Origin: an uncultured Burkholderiales bacterium
Lineage (GTDB): Bacteria; Pseudomonadota; Gammaproteobacteria; Burkholderiales; Burkholderiaceae_C
Direction: 5' to 3'
NCBI GenBank assembly: GCA_903870145.1
Contig: CAIQBO010000035.1
Location: forward strand, 62,001-126,000
DNA: 64,000 nt
A program made the translations under genes and the position numbers. Numbering within the stretch: position 1 is the stretch's first letter; every line of letters starts with the position of its first letter. This document shows, one piece after another, positions 35,288-43,515 of this stretch. Below the pieces are notes generated by a model. The model searched no databases. It saw nothing but the letters and a program-made list of their open reading frames with translations, and had not been told where the DNA came from.

Positions 35288-36835
35288 TCAAGGCGGCGAA
35301 AGTGCTCTGCGGTATTGCACCGCCTCGGCGATGTGCGCCGCTTGTGTGCCGTGGCTGCCAGCCAAATCGGCAATGGTGCGTGCCACTTTCAAAACCCGGT
35401 GCGTGCTGCGAGCGCTCCAAGCCAGGCGCGTGGCCACCGCTTGCAAAAAGGCCAGGGCGTCCGCTTGCATGTGCAAATGGGCGTCCAAGGCTGCGCCGGC
35501 CAAGGCTTGGTTGGGGCAGCCTTGTCGCTGCAGTGCAAACTCGCGCGCGTGCAGGCTGCGCCTGGCGATGGGCTCGGTGCCCTCGCCGGGGGGGCTGCTG
35601 ACCAGTGTGCGCACATTTTGGCTGGGCACTTCAATGTGCAGGTCAATGCGGTCAAGCAAAGGGCCGCTTAATTTGGCCATGTAGCGCCGCACTTGATCGG
35701 GCGTGCAGCGGCATTGCGGGCCTTGCGCGGCCGTGTCACTGGGCTGGCCGGCATAGCCGCACGGGCAGGGGTTCATGGCGGCGATCAGCTGAAAGCGCGC
35801 TGGAAACTCCGCACTGCGCGCAGCGCGCGAGATGGTGATGGTGCCGCTCTCCAAAGGTTCACGCAGGGCCTCTAAAGCTGAGCGAGGAAACTCAGGCAGC
35901 TCGTCTAAAAAAAGCACACCGTGGTGGGCCAATGAAATCTCACCTGGCCGCGGCGGCGAGCCACCCCCCACCAAGGCCACGGCACTGGCCGAGTGGTGCG
36001 GGTGCCCGGTGGGCCGCTGCGCCCAGTGCGCCAATTTAAAACGCCCGGCCAGGCTGGCCAAAGCGGCCGCCTCTAACGCCTGGTCAACGTCCATAGGGGG
36101 CAGCAAACCGGCAAATCGATGCGCCAGCATGGACTTGCCAGAACCTGGCGGGCCCACCATCAAAACGCTGTGACCTCCGGCAGCGGCAATCTCCAAAGCG
36201 CGCTTGGCGCCGGCTTGACCTTTGACATCCGACAAATCAGCGTAGCGTGCACAGGCCGGCAGGGGTGTGCTGGACAGGCGCACCCAGCCTGGCTCATGGG
36301 CCGATTCCTCGGCAGGGGGGGCGGCAAACTGGCGCACCACATCGCTCAAGTGGTGCGCGCGAAAAACACGTGTACCAGGCACCAAGGCGGCTTCCTCGGC
36401 GCTGCCAGGGGGCAGCACCAAGCCGGTGTTGACCTGGCTGCTGCGAAGTGCCAAGCCCATGGACAAGGCGCCGCGCACAGGACGCAATTGACCCGACAAA
36501 GACAACTCGCCGGCAAACTCATATGCAGCCAAACGCAATGCATCGATTTGACCGCTGGCGGCCAAGATGCCCAGGGCAATGGGCAAGTCAAACCGGCCAG
36601 AGTCCTTGGGCAAATCGGCTGGCGCTAAGTTGACCGTGATGCGCTTGTTGTGCGGAAACGCAAACCCTGAATTTTGCAAAGCCGAGCGCACACGTTCACG
36701 TGCTTCTTTCACTTCGACATCGGCCAAACCAACCAAAGTAAAGCAGGGCAAGCCGTTGGCCAAATGCACTTCGACTGTGACGGCGGGGGAGGCCAAGCCC
36801 ACCAATGCCCGACTTTGCACCAAAGAAAGACTCAT
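35288..36835 (-). CDS. comM: YifB/ComM family Mg-chelatase-like AAA+ ATPase
   Basis: 515 residues. The N-terminal Lon-protease-like fold (VEVHLANGLPCFTLVGLADVEVKEARERVRSAL) precedes an AAA+ module with Walker A VGPPGSGKSMLAHR, Walker B GVLFLDELPEF, and the arginine-finger region, then the Mg-chelatase-type C-terminus. ComM is a hexameric helicase that promotes branch migration during natural transformation. The ATG at 36835 is preceded by GGAG; one codon group upstream is the alternative. Its leader region contains the NtrC-like site of the divergent nitrogen operon. Confidence 0.93.
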   Translation of the reverse strand: MSLSLVQSRALVGLASPAVTVEVHLANGLPCFTLVGLADVEVKEARERVRSALQNSGFAFPHNKRITVNLAPADLPKDSGRFDLPIALGILAASGQIDALRLAAYEFAGELSLSGQLRPVRGALSMGLALRSSQVNTGLVLPPGSAEEAALVPGTRVFRAHHLSDVVRQFAAPPAEESAHEPGWVRLSSTPLPACARYADLSDVKGQAGAKRALEIAAAGGHSVLMVGPPGSGKSMLAHRFAGLLPPMDVDQALEAAALASLAGRFKLAHWAQRPTGHPHHSASAVALVGGGSPPRPGEISLAHHGVLFLDELPEFPRSALEALREPLESGTITISRAARSAEFPARFQLIAAMNPCPCGYAGQPSDTAAQGPQCRCTPDQVRRYMAKLSGPLLDRIDLHIEVPSQNVRTLVSSPPGEGTEPIARRSLHAREFALQRQGCPNQALAGAALDAHLHMQADALAFLQAVATRLAWSARSTHRVLKVARTIADLAGSHGTQAAHIAEAVQYRRALSPP

Positions 36836-36845
36836 TTTGACTCCA

Positions 36846-36862
36846 TGCACAAAGTTGGTGCA
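36846..36862. promoter_or_regulatory. NtrC-type enhancer site
   Basis: TGCACAAAGTTGGTGCA. It matches the NtrC consensus TGCACC-N5-GGTGCA with one mismatch. It is about 125 bases upstream of the sigma-54 promoter, a normal enhancer distance. Confidence 0.65.
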
Positions 36863-36985
36863 ACATAAGGGGCTGCTTGGCAGCCTTGGTGGTTTTTGAA
36901 CGCAAATTCATTTGTACACCAAGGGGCCAAAGACGTCGTCCAATCAGAGGGGCGTCAGGCCGCACCCACCAAGCCGAATTCGTTT

Positions 36986-37001
36986 TGGCACGCTAAATGC
37001 T
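36986..37001 (+). promoter_or_regulatory. Sigma-54 promoter of the porin-glnK-amtB operon
   Basis: TGGCACG-CTAA-ATGCT. The invariant GG (-24) and GC (-12) are 10 bases apart, as required, and five of seven flanking positions match TGGCACG-N4-TTGCW. With the NtrC-like site this points to activation by nitrogen limitation. Confidence 0.75.
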
Positions 37002-37041
37002 TAAACCGTTCAGTCCCTTTTCAATATTTCAGGAGTTCCCT

Positions 37042-37788
37042 ATGAAAAAGATTGCTTCCCCTCTTTTATTGGTCATGTCTTTGGCTGGCGTTGGCAGCGC
37101 TTTGGCCCAAACCGCCCCGGCCGCAGCGCCCGAACCGGTCTCCACTTTGTCGTTCAATGTAGGCGCCACATCCGAGTATCGGTACCGCGGTATTTCGCAA
37201 AGCCGTTTGGATCCAGCGCTTCAAGGCGGTGCAGATTACGCTGACAAGGGCGGCGCCTATGTGGGCATTTGGGGCTCGAGCATCAAGTGGATCAAAGATG
37301 CCGGGGGCAATGGCAACGCTGAGATTGACTTGTACGGCGGCTACAAATTCAGCGTAGGCGATGTGTCCTACGACGTGGGCTTTTTGCGCTATGAATACCC
37401 CAGCAACAACTTGGCTGTGAGTGCCAACACCAACGAGTTGTATGGCGCCGTCACGATCGGCCCAACCACCGTGAAATACTCACAAAGTACAGGCAATTTG
37501 TTCGGCTTTGCCAACAGCAAAGGCAGCTCCTACCTGGACCTGAGCGCCACCTTTGATCTGGGCGATGGCTACTCCTTGGTGCCCCACTTGGGTTATCAAT
37601 CGGTCAAAAACAATGCCGACTACTCCTATACAGATTACGCACTGACCTTGGGCAAAGACATGGGCAATGGCTTGGCGGCTTCAGCAGCCTTGATTGGCAC
37701 CGACGCAGGCAAAGCTTTTTATTACACCCCCGCAGGCAAAGCCACTGGCAAAGCCGGCTTGGTGTTGGGCTTGAAGTACAGCTTTTAA
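37042..37788 (+). CDS. TorF-like putative porin
   Basis: 248 residues from MKKIASPLLLVMSLAGVGSA, a signal peptide cut near ALAQ. The mature part alternates polar and hydrophobic residues as in an outer-membrane beta barrel. It starts with VGATSEYRYRGISQSRLDPALQGGADY, the signature of the TorF/Gcw_chp family. It ends with an aromatic residue (YSF), as outer-membrane proteins do. AGGAG precedes the start. Lying first in the glnK-amtB operon and after a sigma-54 promoter, it likely admits ammonium or small nitrogen compounds; that is inference. Confidence 0.85.
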   Translation: MKKIASPLLLVMSLAGVGSALAQTAPAAAPEPVSTLSFNVGATSEYRYRGISQSRLDPALQGGADYADKGGAYVGIWGSSIKWIKDAGGNGNAEIDLYGGYKFSVGDVSYDVGFLRYEYPSNNLAVSANTNELYGAVTIGPTTVKYSQSTGNLFGFANSKGSSYLDLSATFDLGDGYSLVPHLGYQSVKNNADYSYTDYALTLGKDMGNGLAASAALIGTDAGKAFYYTPAGKATGKAGLVLGLKYSF

Positions 37789-38154
<366 letters not shown>

Positions 38155-38176
38155 TGCCAGAGAAAGAGAACTTCAA

Positions 38177-39700
38177 ATGAAAAAACTATTTGCCTCCCTC
38201 GCATTGGGATTGAGTCTGTGCTTGTGCACGGCAGCGTTTGCGCAAACAGCGCCTGCCGCCCCTGCTAAAACCGAAGCCAAAGCAGAAGCAGTGCCAGCAA
38301 CTGCGCCCGCTGCAGCCCCTGCTGCTGCGCCTGCAGCAGCCGAAGCAACGGCAGCGCCAGTTCTTGTTCCCAACAAAGGCGATACCGCCTGGATGATGGT
38401 CTCCACTGTGTTGGTCATCATGATGGTGGTGCCCGGCCTGGCATTGTTCTATGGCGGTTTGGTGCGCAGCAAAAACATGTTGTCGGTGCTGATGCAAGTC
38501 ATGGTCACCTTCTCATTGATCACGGTCTTGTGGTTCATCTATGGCTACAGCTTGGCCTTCACCGAGGGCAATGCCTACATTGGCGGGCTCGACCGCTTGT
38601 TCATGAAAGGCATTTGGGACAACGCAGCGGGCACTTTCGCCAATGCAGCAACTTTCAGCAAAGGCGTGGTCATTCCTGAGGTCACATTCGCCGGCTTCCA
38701 AGCCACCTTCGCGGGCATCACTTGCGCGTTGATCGTGGGTGCATTTGCCGAGCGCATCAAGTTCTCGGCCGTGCTTTTGTTCATGACCTTGTGGTTCACC
38801 TTCAGCTACTTGCCCATCGCACACATGGTCTGGTTCTGGATGGGCCCTGACGCCTACACCGCCAAAGAAGTGGTTGACGAGATGAACAACAAAGCGGGCA
38901 TGATTTGGCAGTGGGGCATGCTCGACTTTGCCGGTGGCACGGTGGTTCACATCAACGCTGCTGTGGCCGGTTTGGTGGGCGCATTCATGGTCGGCAAACG
39001 TGTGGGTTACGGTCGTGAAGCCATGACCCCGCACAGCTTGACCTTGACCATGGTCGGCGCCTCTTTGCTGTGGGTGGGCTGGTTTGGATTCAACGCCGGC
39101 TCTGCTTTGGAAGCCAATGGTTTTGCTGCCCTGGCCTTTGTCAATACCTTGCTGGCAACAGCAGCTGCGGTGCTGGCATGGTGCGTGGGTGAGGCGCTGA
39201 TGCGCGGCAAGGCATCGATGTTGGGCGCGGCCTCTGGTGCTGTGGCAGGCTTGGTGGCGATCACGCCAGCAGCGGGCAACGTGGGCATCGGCGGCGCCTT
39301 GGTGATCGGCGTCGTGGCTGGCTTTGCATGCTTGTGGGGCGTCAATGGCCTGAAGAAAATGCTGGGCGCTGATGACTCGCTCGATGTCTTCGGTGTGCAC
39401 GGCGTGGGCGGCATCGTGGGTGCTTTGTTGACCGGTGTCTTTAACTCGCCCAGCTTGGGTGGCCCTGGCTTTGTGGCCGATTGGGTGACAGCCGGCATGG
39501 TCACTGCAGCAGATTTTTCTGTGGCAGCCCAGGTCTGGACACAAGCCAAAGCTGTCTTGGTCACCATCGTGTGGTCAGGCGTGGTCTCCTTGGTCTCCTT
39601 CAAGTTGGTTGACCTGACGGTGGGCCTGCGCGTGACGGAAGAGGAAGAGCGCGAAGGCTTGGACATCAGTGCGCACGGCGAAACGGCTTACCACGGCTGA
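38177..39700 (+). CDS. amtB: Ammonium transporter AmtB
   Basis: 507 residues. A signal peptide (MKKLFASLALGLSLCLCTAAFA) is followed by an Ala/Pro/Glu-rich stretch of about 45 residues, then eleven membrane helices starting GDTAWMMVSTVLVIMM. AmtB motifs include LPIAHMVWFWMG, DFAGGTVVHINAA (first pore histidine) and VFGVHGVGGIVGALLTGVF (second). The long Ala-rich periplasmic lead is not in E. coli AmtB but occurs in some beta-proteobacterial homologues. It ends before a strong terminator. Confidence 0.96.
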   Translation: MKKLFASLALGLSLCLCTAAFAQTAPAAPAKTEAKAEAVPATAPAAAPAAAPAAAEATAAPVLVPNKGDTAWMMVSTVLVIMMVVPGLALFYGGLVRSKNMLSVLMQVMVTFSLITVLWFIYGYSLAFTEGNAYIGGLDRLFMKGIWDNAAGTFANAATFSKGVVIPEVTFAGFQATFAGITCALIVGAFAERIKFSAVLLFMTLWFTFSYLPIAHMVWFWMGPDAYTAKEVVDEMNNKAGMIWQWGMLDFAGGTVVHINAAVAGLVGAFMVGKRVGYGREAMTPHSLTLTMVGASLLWVGWFGFNAGSALEANGFAALAFVNTLLATAAAVLAWCVGEALMRGKASMLGAASGAVAGLVAITPAAGNVGIGGALVIGVVAGFACLWGVNGLKKMLGADDSLDVFGVHGVGGIVGALLTGVFNSPSLGGPGFVADWVTAGMVTAADFSVAAQVWTQAKAVLVTIVWSGVVSLVSFKLVDLTVGLRVTEEEEREGLDISAHGETAYHG

Positions 39701-39739
39701 GTGCATTGAATTGATTTCTGAATAAGATGTCTAGCTTGA

Positions 39740-39768
39740 ACAGCCCGCCTTGGCGGGCTGTTTTTTTG
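39740..39768 (+). terminator. Rho-independent terminator of the nitrogen operon
   Basis: ACAGCCCGCC (39740-39749) and GGCGGGCTGT (39752-39761) form a ten-base perfect stem followed by seven T residues. Confidence 0.95.
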
Positions 39769-39783
39769 TCAACACGCCATCCA

Positions 39784-39800
39784 TGCTGATGCAATCAGCA
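39784..39800. promoter_or_regulatory. Palindrome TGCTGAT-GCA-ATCAGCA upstream of the SMP-30 gene
   Basis: A perfect 7-base inverted repeat with a 3-base spacer, 84 bases upstream of the chosen start of the SMP-30-like gene. It has the form of a repressor operator; no regulator gene is adjacent. Confidence 0.4.
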
Positions 39801-39883
39801 CTGTTGGGCGGGTTGGCTTGGCGCAAGGCACAATCGCCCAACGTACTGCTTTGGGGTACGGGCGAACTGCAAAGGTTTTGAAC

Positions 39884-40846
39884 GTGACCTCTCTAACCAA
39901 TTTACAAGTCCCATGCCTAACGCCCACTTGGCACCGCGTGACAAGCCAAGCCGATGTGTTGGGTGAGTCACCCTTTTGGCAGCCGGCAGAAAACCGTTTG
40001 TATTGGCTCGATATTCCGGGCCAGCGCTTGCGGCGTTTGTGCATTCAAGACAAGCTGCACGCGCAAGGTGAAGTAGAAGATTGGACCTTGCCAGAAGAGC
40101 CTGGCTGCTTCGCACCAGCAGCCCTTGGTGGTTGGATCATGGCGCTTCGCAGCGGCATTTACCGCGCACACGAATGGGGTGGGCCATTGACGCTGTTAGC
40201 GTCTGCGCCTTATGACACCGCGCATCTGCGCTTTAACGATGGCAAGTGCGACCCCGCGGGGCATTTCTGGGGCGGCTCGATGTACGAGCCGCGCGACCGC
40301 GCCGCTGGCGTTTTGTACGCTTACCAAACTGGCGCCGGCCTGCAAGCCAAAGCCGATCAAGCCACCGTGGCCAATGGCCTGGCTTGGTCGCCCGATGGGG
40401 GCAGCTTGTATTGGTCTGACACAGGTGCACACCGCATTCGCGTCTGGAACTACGACGCGGCCAGCATGGGCTTGTCCAACGAACGTGTGTTGGCACAGTT
40501 CCCCATGAAGCCCAAAGACTGGGTGTGGGGAACGCCAGAGGCCAGCGCCTATGCGGGACGGCCCGACGGCGCCACCGTCGACGCGCAAGGCTTTTATTAC
40601 GCCGCCATGTACGAGGGTCGCCGCTTGGCCAAGATCGCACCCGATGGGCGCGTGGTGGCCTTCATTGAAACCCCGGTGCAGTGCCCAACCATGCCGTGTT
40701 TTGGCGGAGACGATTTGTGCACTTTGTTCATCACCACATCAGCGCACGGGCGCAGCCCACAGGAGCTCCAAGCGCTGCCTGATTCGGGGTGTGTGTTTGC
40801 CATGCGGGTTCAAACACCGGGGTTGGCGGTGAACTTTTTCAAATAA
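39884..40846 (+). CDS. SMP-30/gluconolactonase/LRE family protein
   Basis: 320 residues from a GTG preceded by AAAGG. It is a six-bladed propeller of the SMP-30/gluconolactonase family: DVLGESPFWQPAENRLYWLDI at the start supplies the metal-binding glutamate, RFNDGKCDPAGHFWGGSM and VANGLAWSPDGGSLYWSDT follow, and RPDGATVDAQGFYYAAMYEG carries the other metal ligands. Members hydrolyse sugar-acid lactones or other lactones. An in-frame TTG 66 bases upstream could be the start instead. It lies between the amtB terminator and the catabolic island and is separated from the island by a GntR-type palindrome. Confidence 0.83.
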   Translation: MTSLTNLQVPCLTPTWHRVTSQADVLGESPFWQPAENRLYWLDIPGQRLRRLCIQDKLHAQGEVEDWTLPEEPGCFAPAALGGWIMALRSGIYRAHEWGGPLTLLASAPYDTAHLRFNDGKCDPAGHFWGGSMYEPRDRAAGVLYAYQTGAGLQAKADQATVANGLAWSPDGGSLYWSDTGAHRIRVWNYDAASMGLSNERVLAQFPMKPKDWVWGTPEASAYAGRPDGATVDAQGFYYAAMYEGRRLAKIAPDGRVVAFIETPVQCPTMPCFGGDDLCTLFITTSAHGRSPQELQALPDSGCVFAMRVQTPGLAVNFFK

Positions 40847-40871
40847 CGCAGAGGTTTTCAGGCCTCCAAAG

Positions 40872-40883
40872 ATGTCCGGACAA
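40872..40883. promoter_or_regulatory. GntR-type operator copy A
   Basis: ATGTCCGGACAA, one mismatch from the TTGTCCGGACAA copy at 42333. It covers the position of a -35 box for the TATAGT hexamer at 40901-40906, which would read into the cysteine-synthase-like gene. Confidence 0.6.
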
Positions 40884-40981
40884 GTTGGCGGCGCCTGCTA
40901 TATAGTCTGGCCTTGGCTGCGACTTGCGAAGTTTGACTTGGCGCTTGATTTGCGCAGCCGATTTGAACAACAAGGACCGCC

Positions 40982-42022
40982 ATGCAGATGCAAGATCGTT
41001 CGGGGAGAGCCCTGCGCTTAGAGGGGGTACGACACATGATTGGCCGCACACCCTTGCTGGCTCTGAATTTGCGTTTCCAAGGAAACGCTTGCCGCGTGTT
41101 TGCCAAAGCCGAGTACTTCAATTTGACTGGCAGCATCAAAGACCGGATGGCCTTGCATATTTTGGAGTCTGCCGTTCAAAGTGGTGATCTTGCCCCAGGA
41201 GGAACCATTGTGGAGGCTACTAGCGGCAATACGGGCATTGCCTTTGCGGCATTGGGCGCTGCCATGGGAGAGAAGGTCGTGATTTACATGCCTGATTGGA
41301 TGAGCTCTGAGCGCAAGGCATTGATACAGTCGTATGGTGCGCAAATCCGACTGGTCAGCCAAGAAGAAGGTGGTTTTTTGGGCAGCATTGCCATGACGCA
41401 GAAACTCGCGCAAGAAACGCCATTGGTATTTTTGCCGCGGCAATTTGAAAATGAGGCCAACGTCCAGGCCCACGCCTTGAGCACAGGGCCTGAGTTGTTA
41501 GCGCAGTTGGCAAGTCTAGGGCTGAAACCAGATGCGTTTGTAGCAGGCGTAGGCACAGGGGGAACGGTCATGGGCGTGGCGCAGGCATTGCGAGCAGCAT
41601 GTCCCCGCGTGAAGGTACACCCTTTAGAGCCTGCGGAATCGCCGACGCTTTCAACCGGACACAAAGTTGGGCGGCATCGAATTCAAGGCGTGTCAGATGA
41701 GTTCATTCCTAGCATCTGCAAAATTTCCGATCTGGATGATGTGATTGCAGTGCACGACGGAGATGCAATTTTGATGGCGCAACGTTTGGCACAGGAGCTG
41801 GGATTAGGGGTGGGCATATCTTCGGGTGCCAATTTTTTGGGGGCCTTGCAATTGCTCCAGCGACATGGTTGGAGCAGCACCGTGGCAACGGTTTTTTGCG
41901 ATGACAATAAAAAATACTTATCAACCGATTTGTCGCGGCAAGAGCCCGTGCGCTCAGGGTATCTCAGCGCGCAAGTGGAGCTTGTCAGTTATGAGGCGAT
42001 ACCGGCATCTTCAAACAGGTGA
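40982..42022 (+). CDS. Cysteine synthase/cystathionine beta-synthase family PLP enzyme
   Basis: 346 residues. The PLP-lysine region is [17 protein letters not shown]. The substrate loop is [15 protein letters not shown], and the phosphate cup is [15 protein letters not shown]. The C-terminal [12 protein letters not shown] segment is also family-typical. The fold catalyses beta-replacement of O-acetylserine and similar substrates. Three things separate it from an ordinary housekeeping cysK: its place at the edge of a catabolic island, an operator of the island's GntR type in its promoter, and a C-terminal extension beyond the usual 305-325 residues. The reaction could be sulfur or nitrogen incorporation into a non-standard acceptor. 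Family call firm, substrate unknown. Confidence 0.88.
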   Translation: MQMQDRSGRALRLEGVRHMIGRTPLLALNLRFQGNACRVFAKAEYFNLTGSIKDRMALHILESAVQSGDLAPGGTIVEATSGNTGIAFAALGAAMGEKVVIYMPDWMSSERKALIQSYGAQIRLVSQEEGGFLGSIAMTQKLAQETPLVFLPRQFENEANVQAHALSTGPELLAQLASLGLKPDAFVAGVGTGGTVMGVAQALRAACPRVKVHPLEPAESPTLSTGHKVGRHRIQGVSDEFIPSICKISDLDDVIAVHDGDAILMAQRLAQELGLGVGISSGANFLGALQLLQRHGWSSTVATVFCDDNKKYLSTDLSRQEPVRSGYLSAQVELVSYEAIPASSNR

Positions 42023-42061
42023 CAGGCCGGCGCATCCAAGCCCCTCAGTCAAGGCGTCGCA

Positions 42062-42331
42062 ATGAACAATCGCAAAGACATCATGGACGACAAGACCGAT
42101 TTAAACCCACCAGAAACCGCAGAGTGGCGTGGCGCCCCGCGGCCCTTGACTGAGACGCAAGCACCGCAAAGGGCAATTTATATTTTGCACGAATGGGCCC
42201 ATGTGGCACGACATGCCGATGTTGCTTTAAAGTTGCTTTTAATTTCTGAGAATTTGGTGCAGGTAGGGCGGGTTACGGGCTCGCGGCTCGCCGGCGGTGT
42301 GTCGTTGACAAGTTTGCGCTGTGGGCTATAA
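42062..42331 (+). CDS. Doubtful small ORF or gene remnant
   Basis: 89 residues with an ATG and a weak AAGG before it. The first 45 residues (PPETAEWRGAPRPLTETQ) look protein-like, but I recognise no family. The 3' third runs through the strong promoter at 42305-42332, which argues that at least the end is not under coding selection. It may be a remnant or a chance frame. Apart from this and the promoter/operator, the 42023-42408 gap holds nothing that I see. Confidence 0.25.
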   Translation: MNNRKDIMDDKTDLNPPETAEWRGAPRPLTETQAPQRAIYILHEWAHVARHADVALKLLLISENLVQVGRVTGSRLAGGVSLTSLRCGL

Positions 42332-42332
42332 T
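42305..42332 (+). promoter_or_regulatory. Consensus sigma-70 promoter of the acyl-CoA operon
   Basis: TTGACA (42305-42310), 16-base spacer, TATAAT (42327-42332): both hexamers are perfect. The palindrome TTGTCCGGACAA follows directly and covers the predicted transcription start. Confidence 0.88.
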
Positions 42333-42344
42333 TTGTCCGGACAA
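42333..42344. promoter_or_regulatory. GntR-type operator copy B
   Basis: TTGTCCGGACAA, a perfect 12-base palindrome joined to the -10 box. Occupancy would block transcription initiation, which is how repressors of the GntR family usually act. Confidence 0.8.
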
Positions 42345-42408
42345 GTATTGGAAAAATTGCAGCGCCTGGCGAGCCTTTTCCCCTCATGTTTTTGCACAAG
42401 GAGATGTC

Positions 42409-42714
42409 ATGACCACGTTGATCGTTTTATTCAACCTGAAAGATGCAGGCAGTCGTGTGGACTACGAACGATGGGCGCGGGAAGTGGATATGCCCACTGC
42501 AGGGGCGCTGCCCTCGGTGGACAAGTTTGAGGTGCTCAAGGCAGCGGGCTTACTGACAGGCGGCGCGTCGCCGTATGAATACATTGAAATTTTGCGCATC
42601 AACGACATGACACAACTGGGCAAGGACGTGGGAACCACGGCCATGCAAGAAGTCGCAGCGCAATTCCAAGCGTTTGCGGACAATCCAGTGTTCATCTTGA
42701 CGCAGTCGCTGTGA
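42409..42714 (+). CDS. HapK/REDY-like small dimeric alpha-beta barrel protein
   Basis: 101 residues. MTTLIVLFNLKDAG, YERWAREVDMPTAGALPSVDKFEV and YEYIEILRINDM are characteristic of the REDY-like/HapK family of small ferredoxin-fold barrels, related to EthD. Such proteins act as cofactor-free oxygenases, isomerases or accessory proteins in ring catabolism and pigment pathways. AGGAG lies eight bases before the ATG. It is the first gene of a six-gene operon driven by the consensus promoter at 42305. It overlaps the next gene by four bases. Its role in the pathway is unknown. Confidence 0.75.
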   Translation: MTTLIVLFNLKDAGSRVDYERWAREVDMPTAGALPSVDKFEVLKAAGLLTGGASPYEYIEILRINDMTQLGKDVGTTAMQEVAAQFQAFADNPVFILTQSL

Positions 42715-43514
42715 GTCAGTACCCCGAACTCTCAGGCAAGGTGGCCATCGTCACCGGAGCAGGCCGACCTGGCGGCTTGGGCGCTGCCATTGCGCAACGC
42801 TTGGCGCAAGAGGGTGCCAAGGTGGTGGTGGCTGATTTAGACACTGTCCAAGAAATGCATGCGGTTGTTCAAGAAATCATCGATCATGGGGGTCAAGCCA
42901 TGGCGCTGCCCTGCAATATGTTGGACGGCAGCGCAGTGGAAAAATTGGTTGCCGACACGCAGGCAGCCTACGGCGGCGTGGACATCTTGATCAACAACGC
43001 AGGCGTGGGCTATTTGATGAAGCCTATCGTTGAGATGTCACTGGACGAGTGGGACACGGTCTTGGGTGTCAATTTGCGCGGCATGTTTGCAGCCACCCAA
43101 GCAGCGGCCAAACGGTTCATCGCGCAAGGCCGCGGTGGTCGCATTGTCAACATAGCGAGTCAAGCGGCCAAGTCAGGGTTTACGCATGCGTCTGCCTATT
43201 GCGCCTCCAAACACGGCGTGCTGGGTTTGACGCGTGTGGCAGCGATTGAATTGGCGCAGCACCAAGTCACGGTCAATGCGGTATGCCCCAACCATGTCAC
43301 CACGGGTTTGGGTGCTTGGCAAAACGAGTATTTTTCAAAGCTCTTGGGCAAGTCTGTCGAGCAGTATTTGGCGGAGATGCGTGCGCGCATTCCCTTGGGG
43401 CGTGCGGGTTTGACCAGTGACACAGCCAACGCCTGCGCGTTTTTGTGCTCAGACCAAGCGCAATACATCACAGGCGAGGCCATGAATGTCTCTGGCGGTG
43501 AGGAAATGCATTGA
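42711..43514 (+). CDS. Short-chain dehydrogenase/reductase
   Basis: 267 residues from a GTG inside the GTGA overlap with the preceding stop. The Rossmann motif GAGRPGGLGAAIA is a variant of TGxxxGxG. NNAGVG and the catalytic set Ser (IASQAAKSG), YCASK (Tyr and Lys) are all present. NVSGGEEMH ends the protein, as in many 3-oxoacyl reductase-like SDRs. It oxidises a hydroxyl or reduces a ketone with NAD(P). In this operon it could act on a ring alcohol or on a hydroxyacyl intermediate. Confidence 0.9.
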   Translation: MSQYPELSGKVAIVTGAGRPGGLGAAIAQRLAQEGAKVVVADLDTVQEMHAVVQEIIDHGGQAMALPCNMLDGSAVEKLVADTQAAYGGVDILINNAGVGYLMKPIVEMSLDEWDTVLGVNLRGMFAATQAAAKRFIAQGRGGRIVNIASQAAKSGFTHASAYCASKHGVLGLTRVAAIELAQHQVTVNAVCPNHVTTGLGAWQNEYFSKLLGKSVEQYLAEMRARIPLGRAGLTSDTANACAFLCSDQAQYITGEAMNVSGGEEMH

Positions 43515-43515
43515 C

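Noticed and set aside
38513-39544. Long open frame on the strand opposite amtB (343 codons)
   Set aside because: It mirrors amtB codon structure, has a His/Gln-rich composition unlike a folded protein and overlaps a certain gene throughout.
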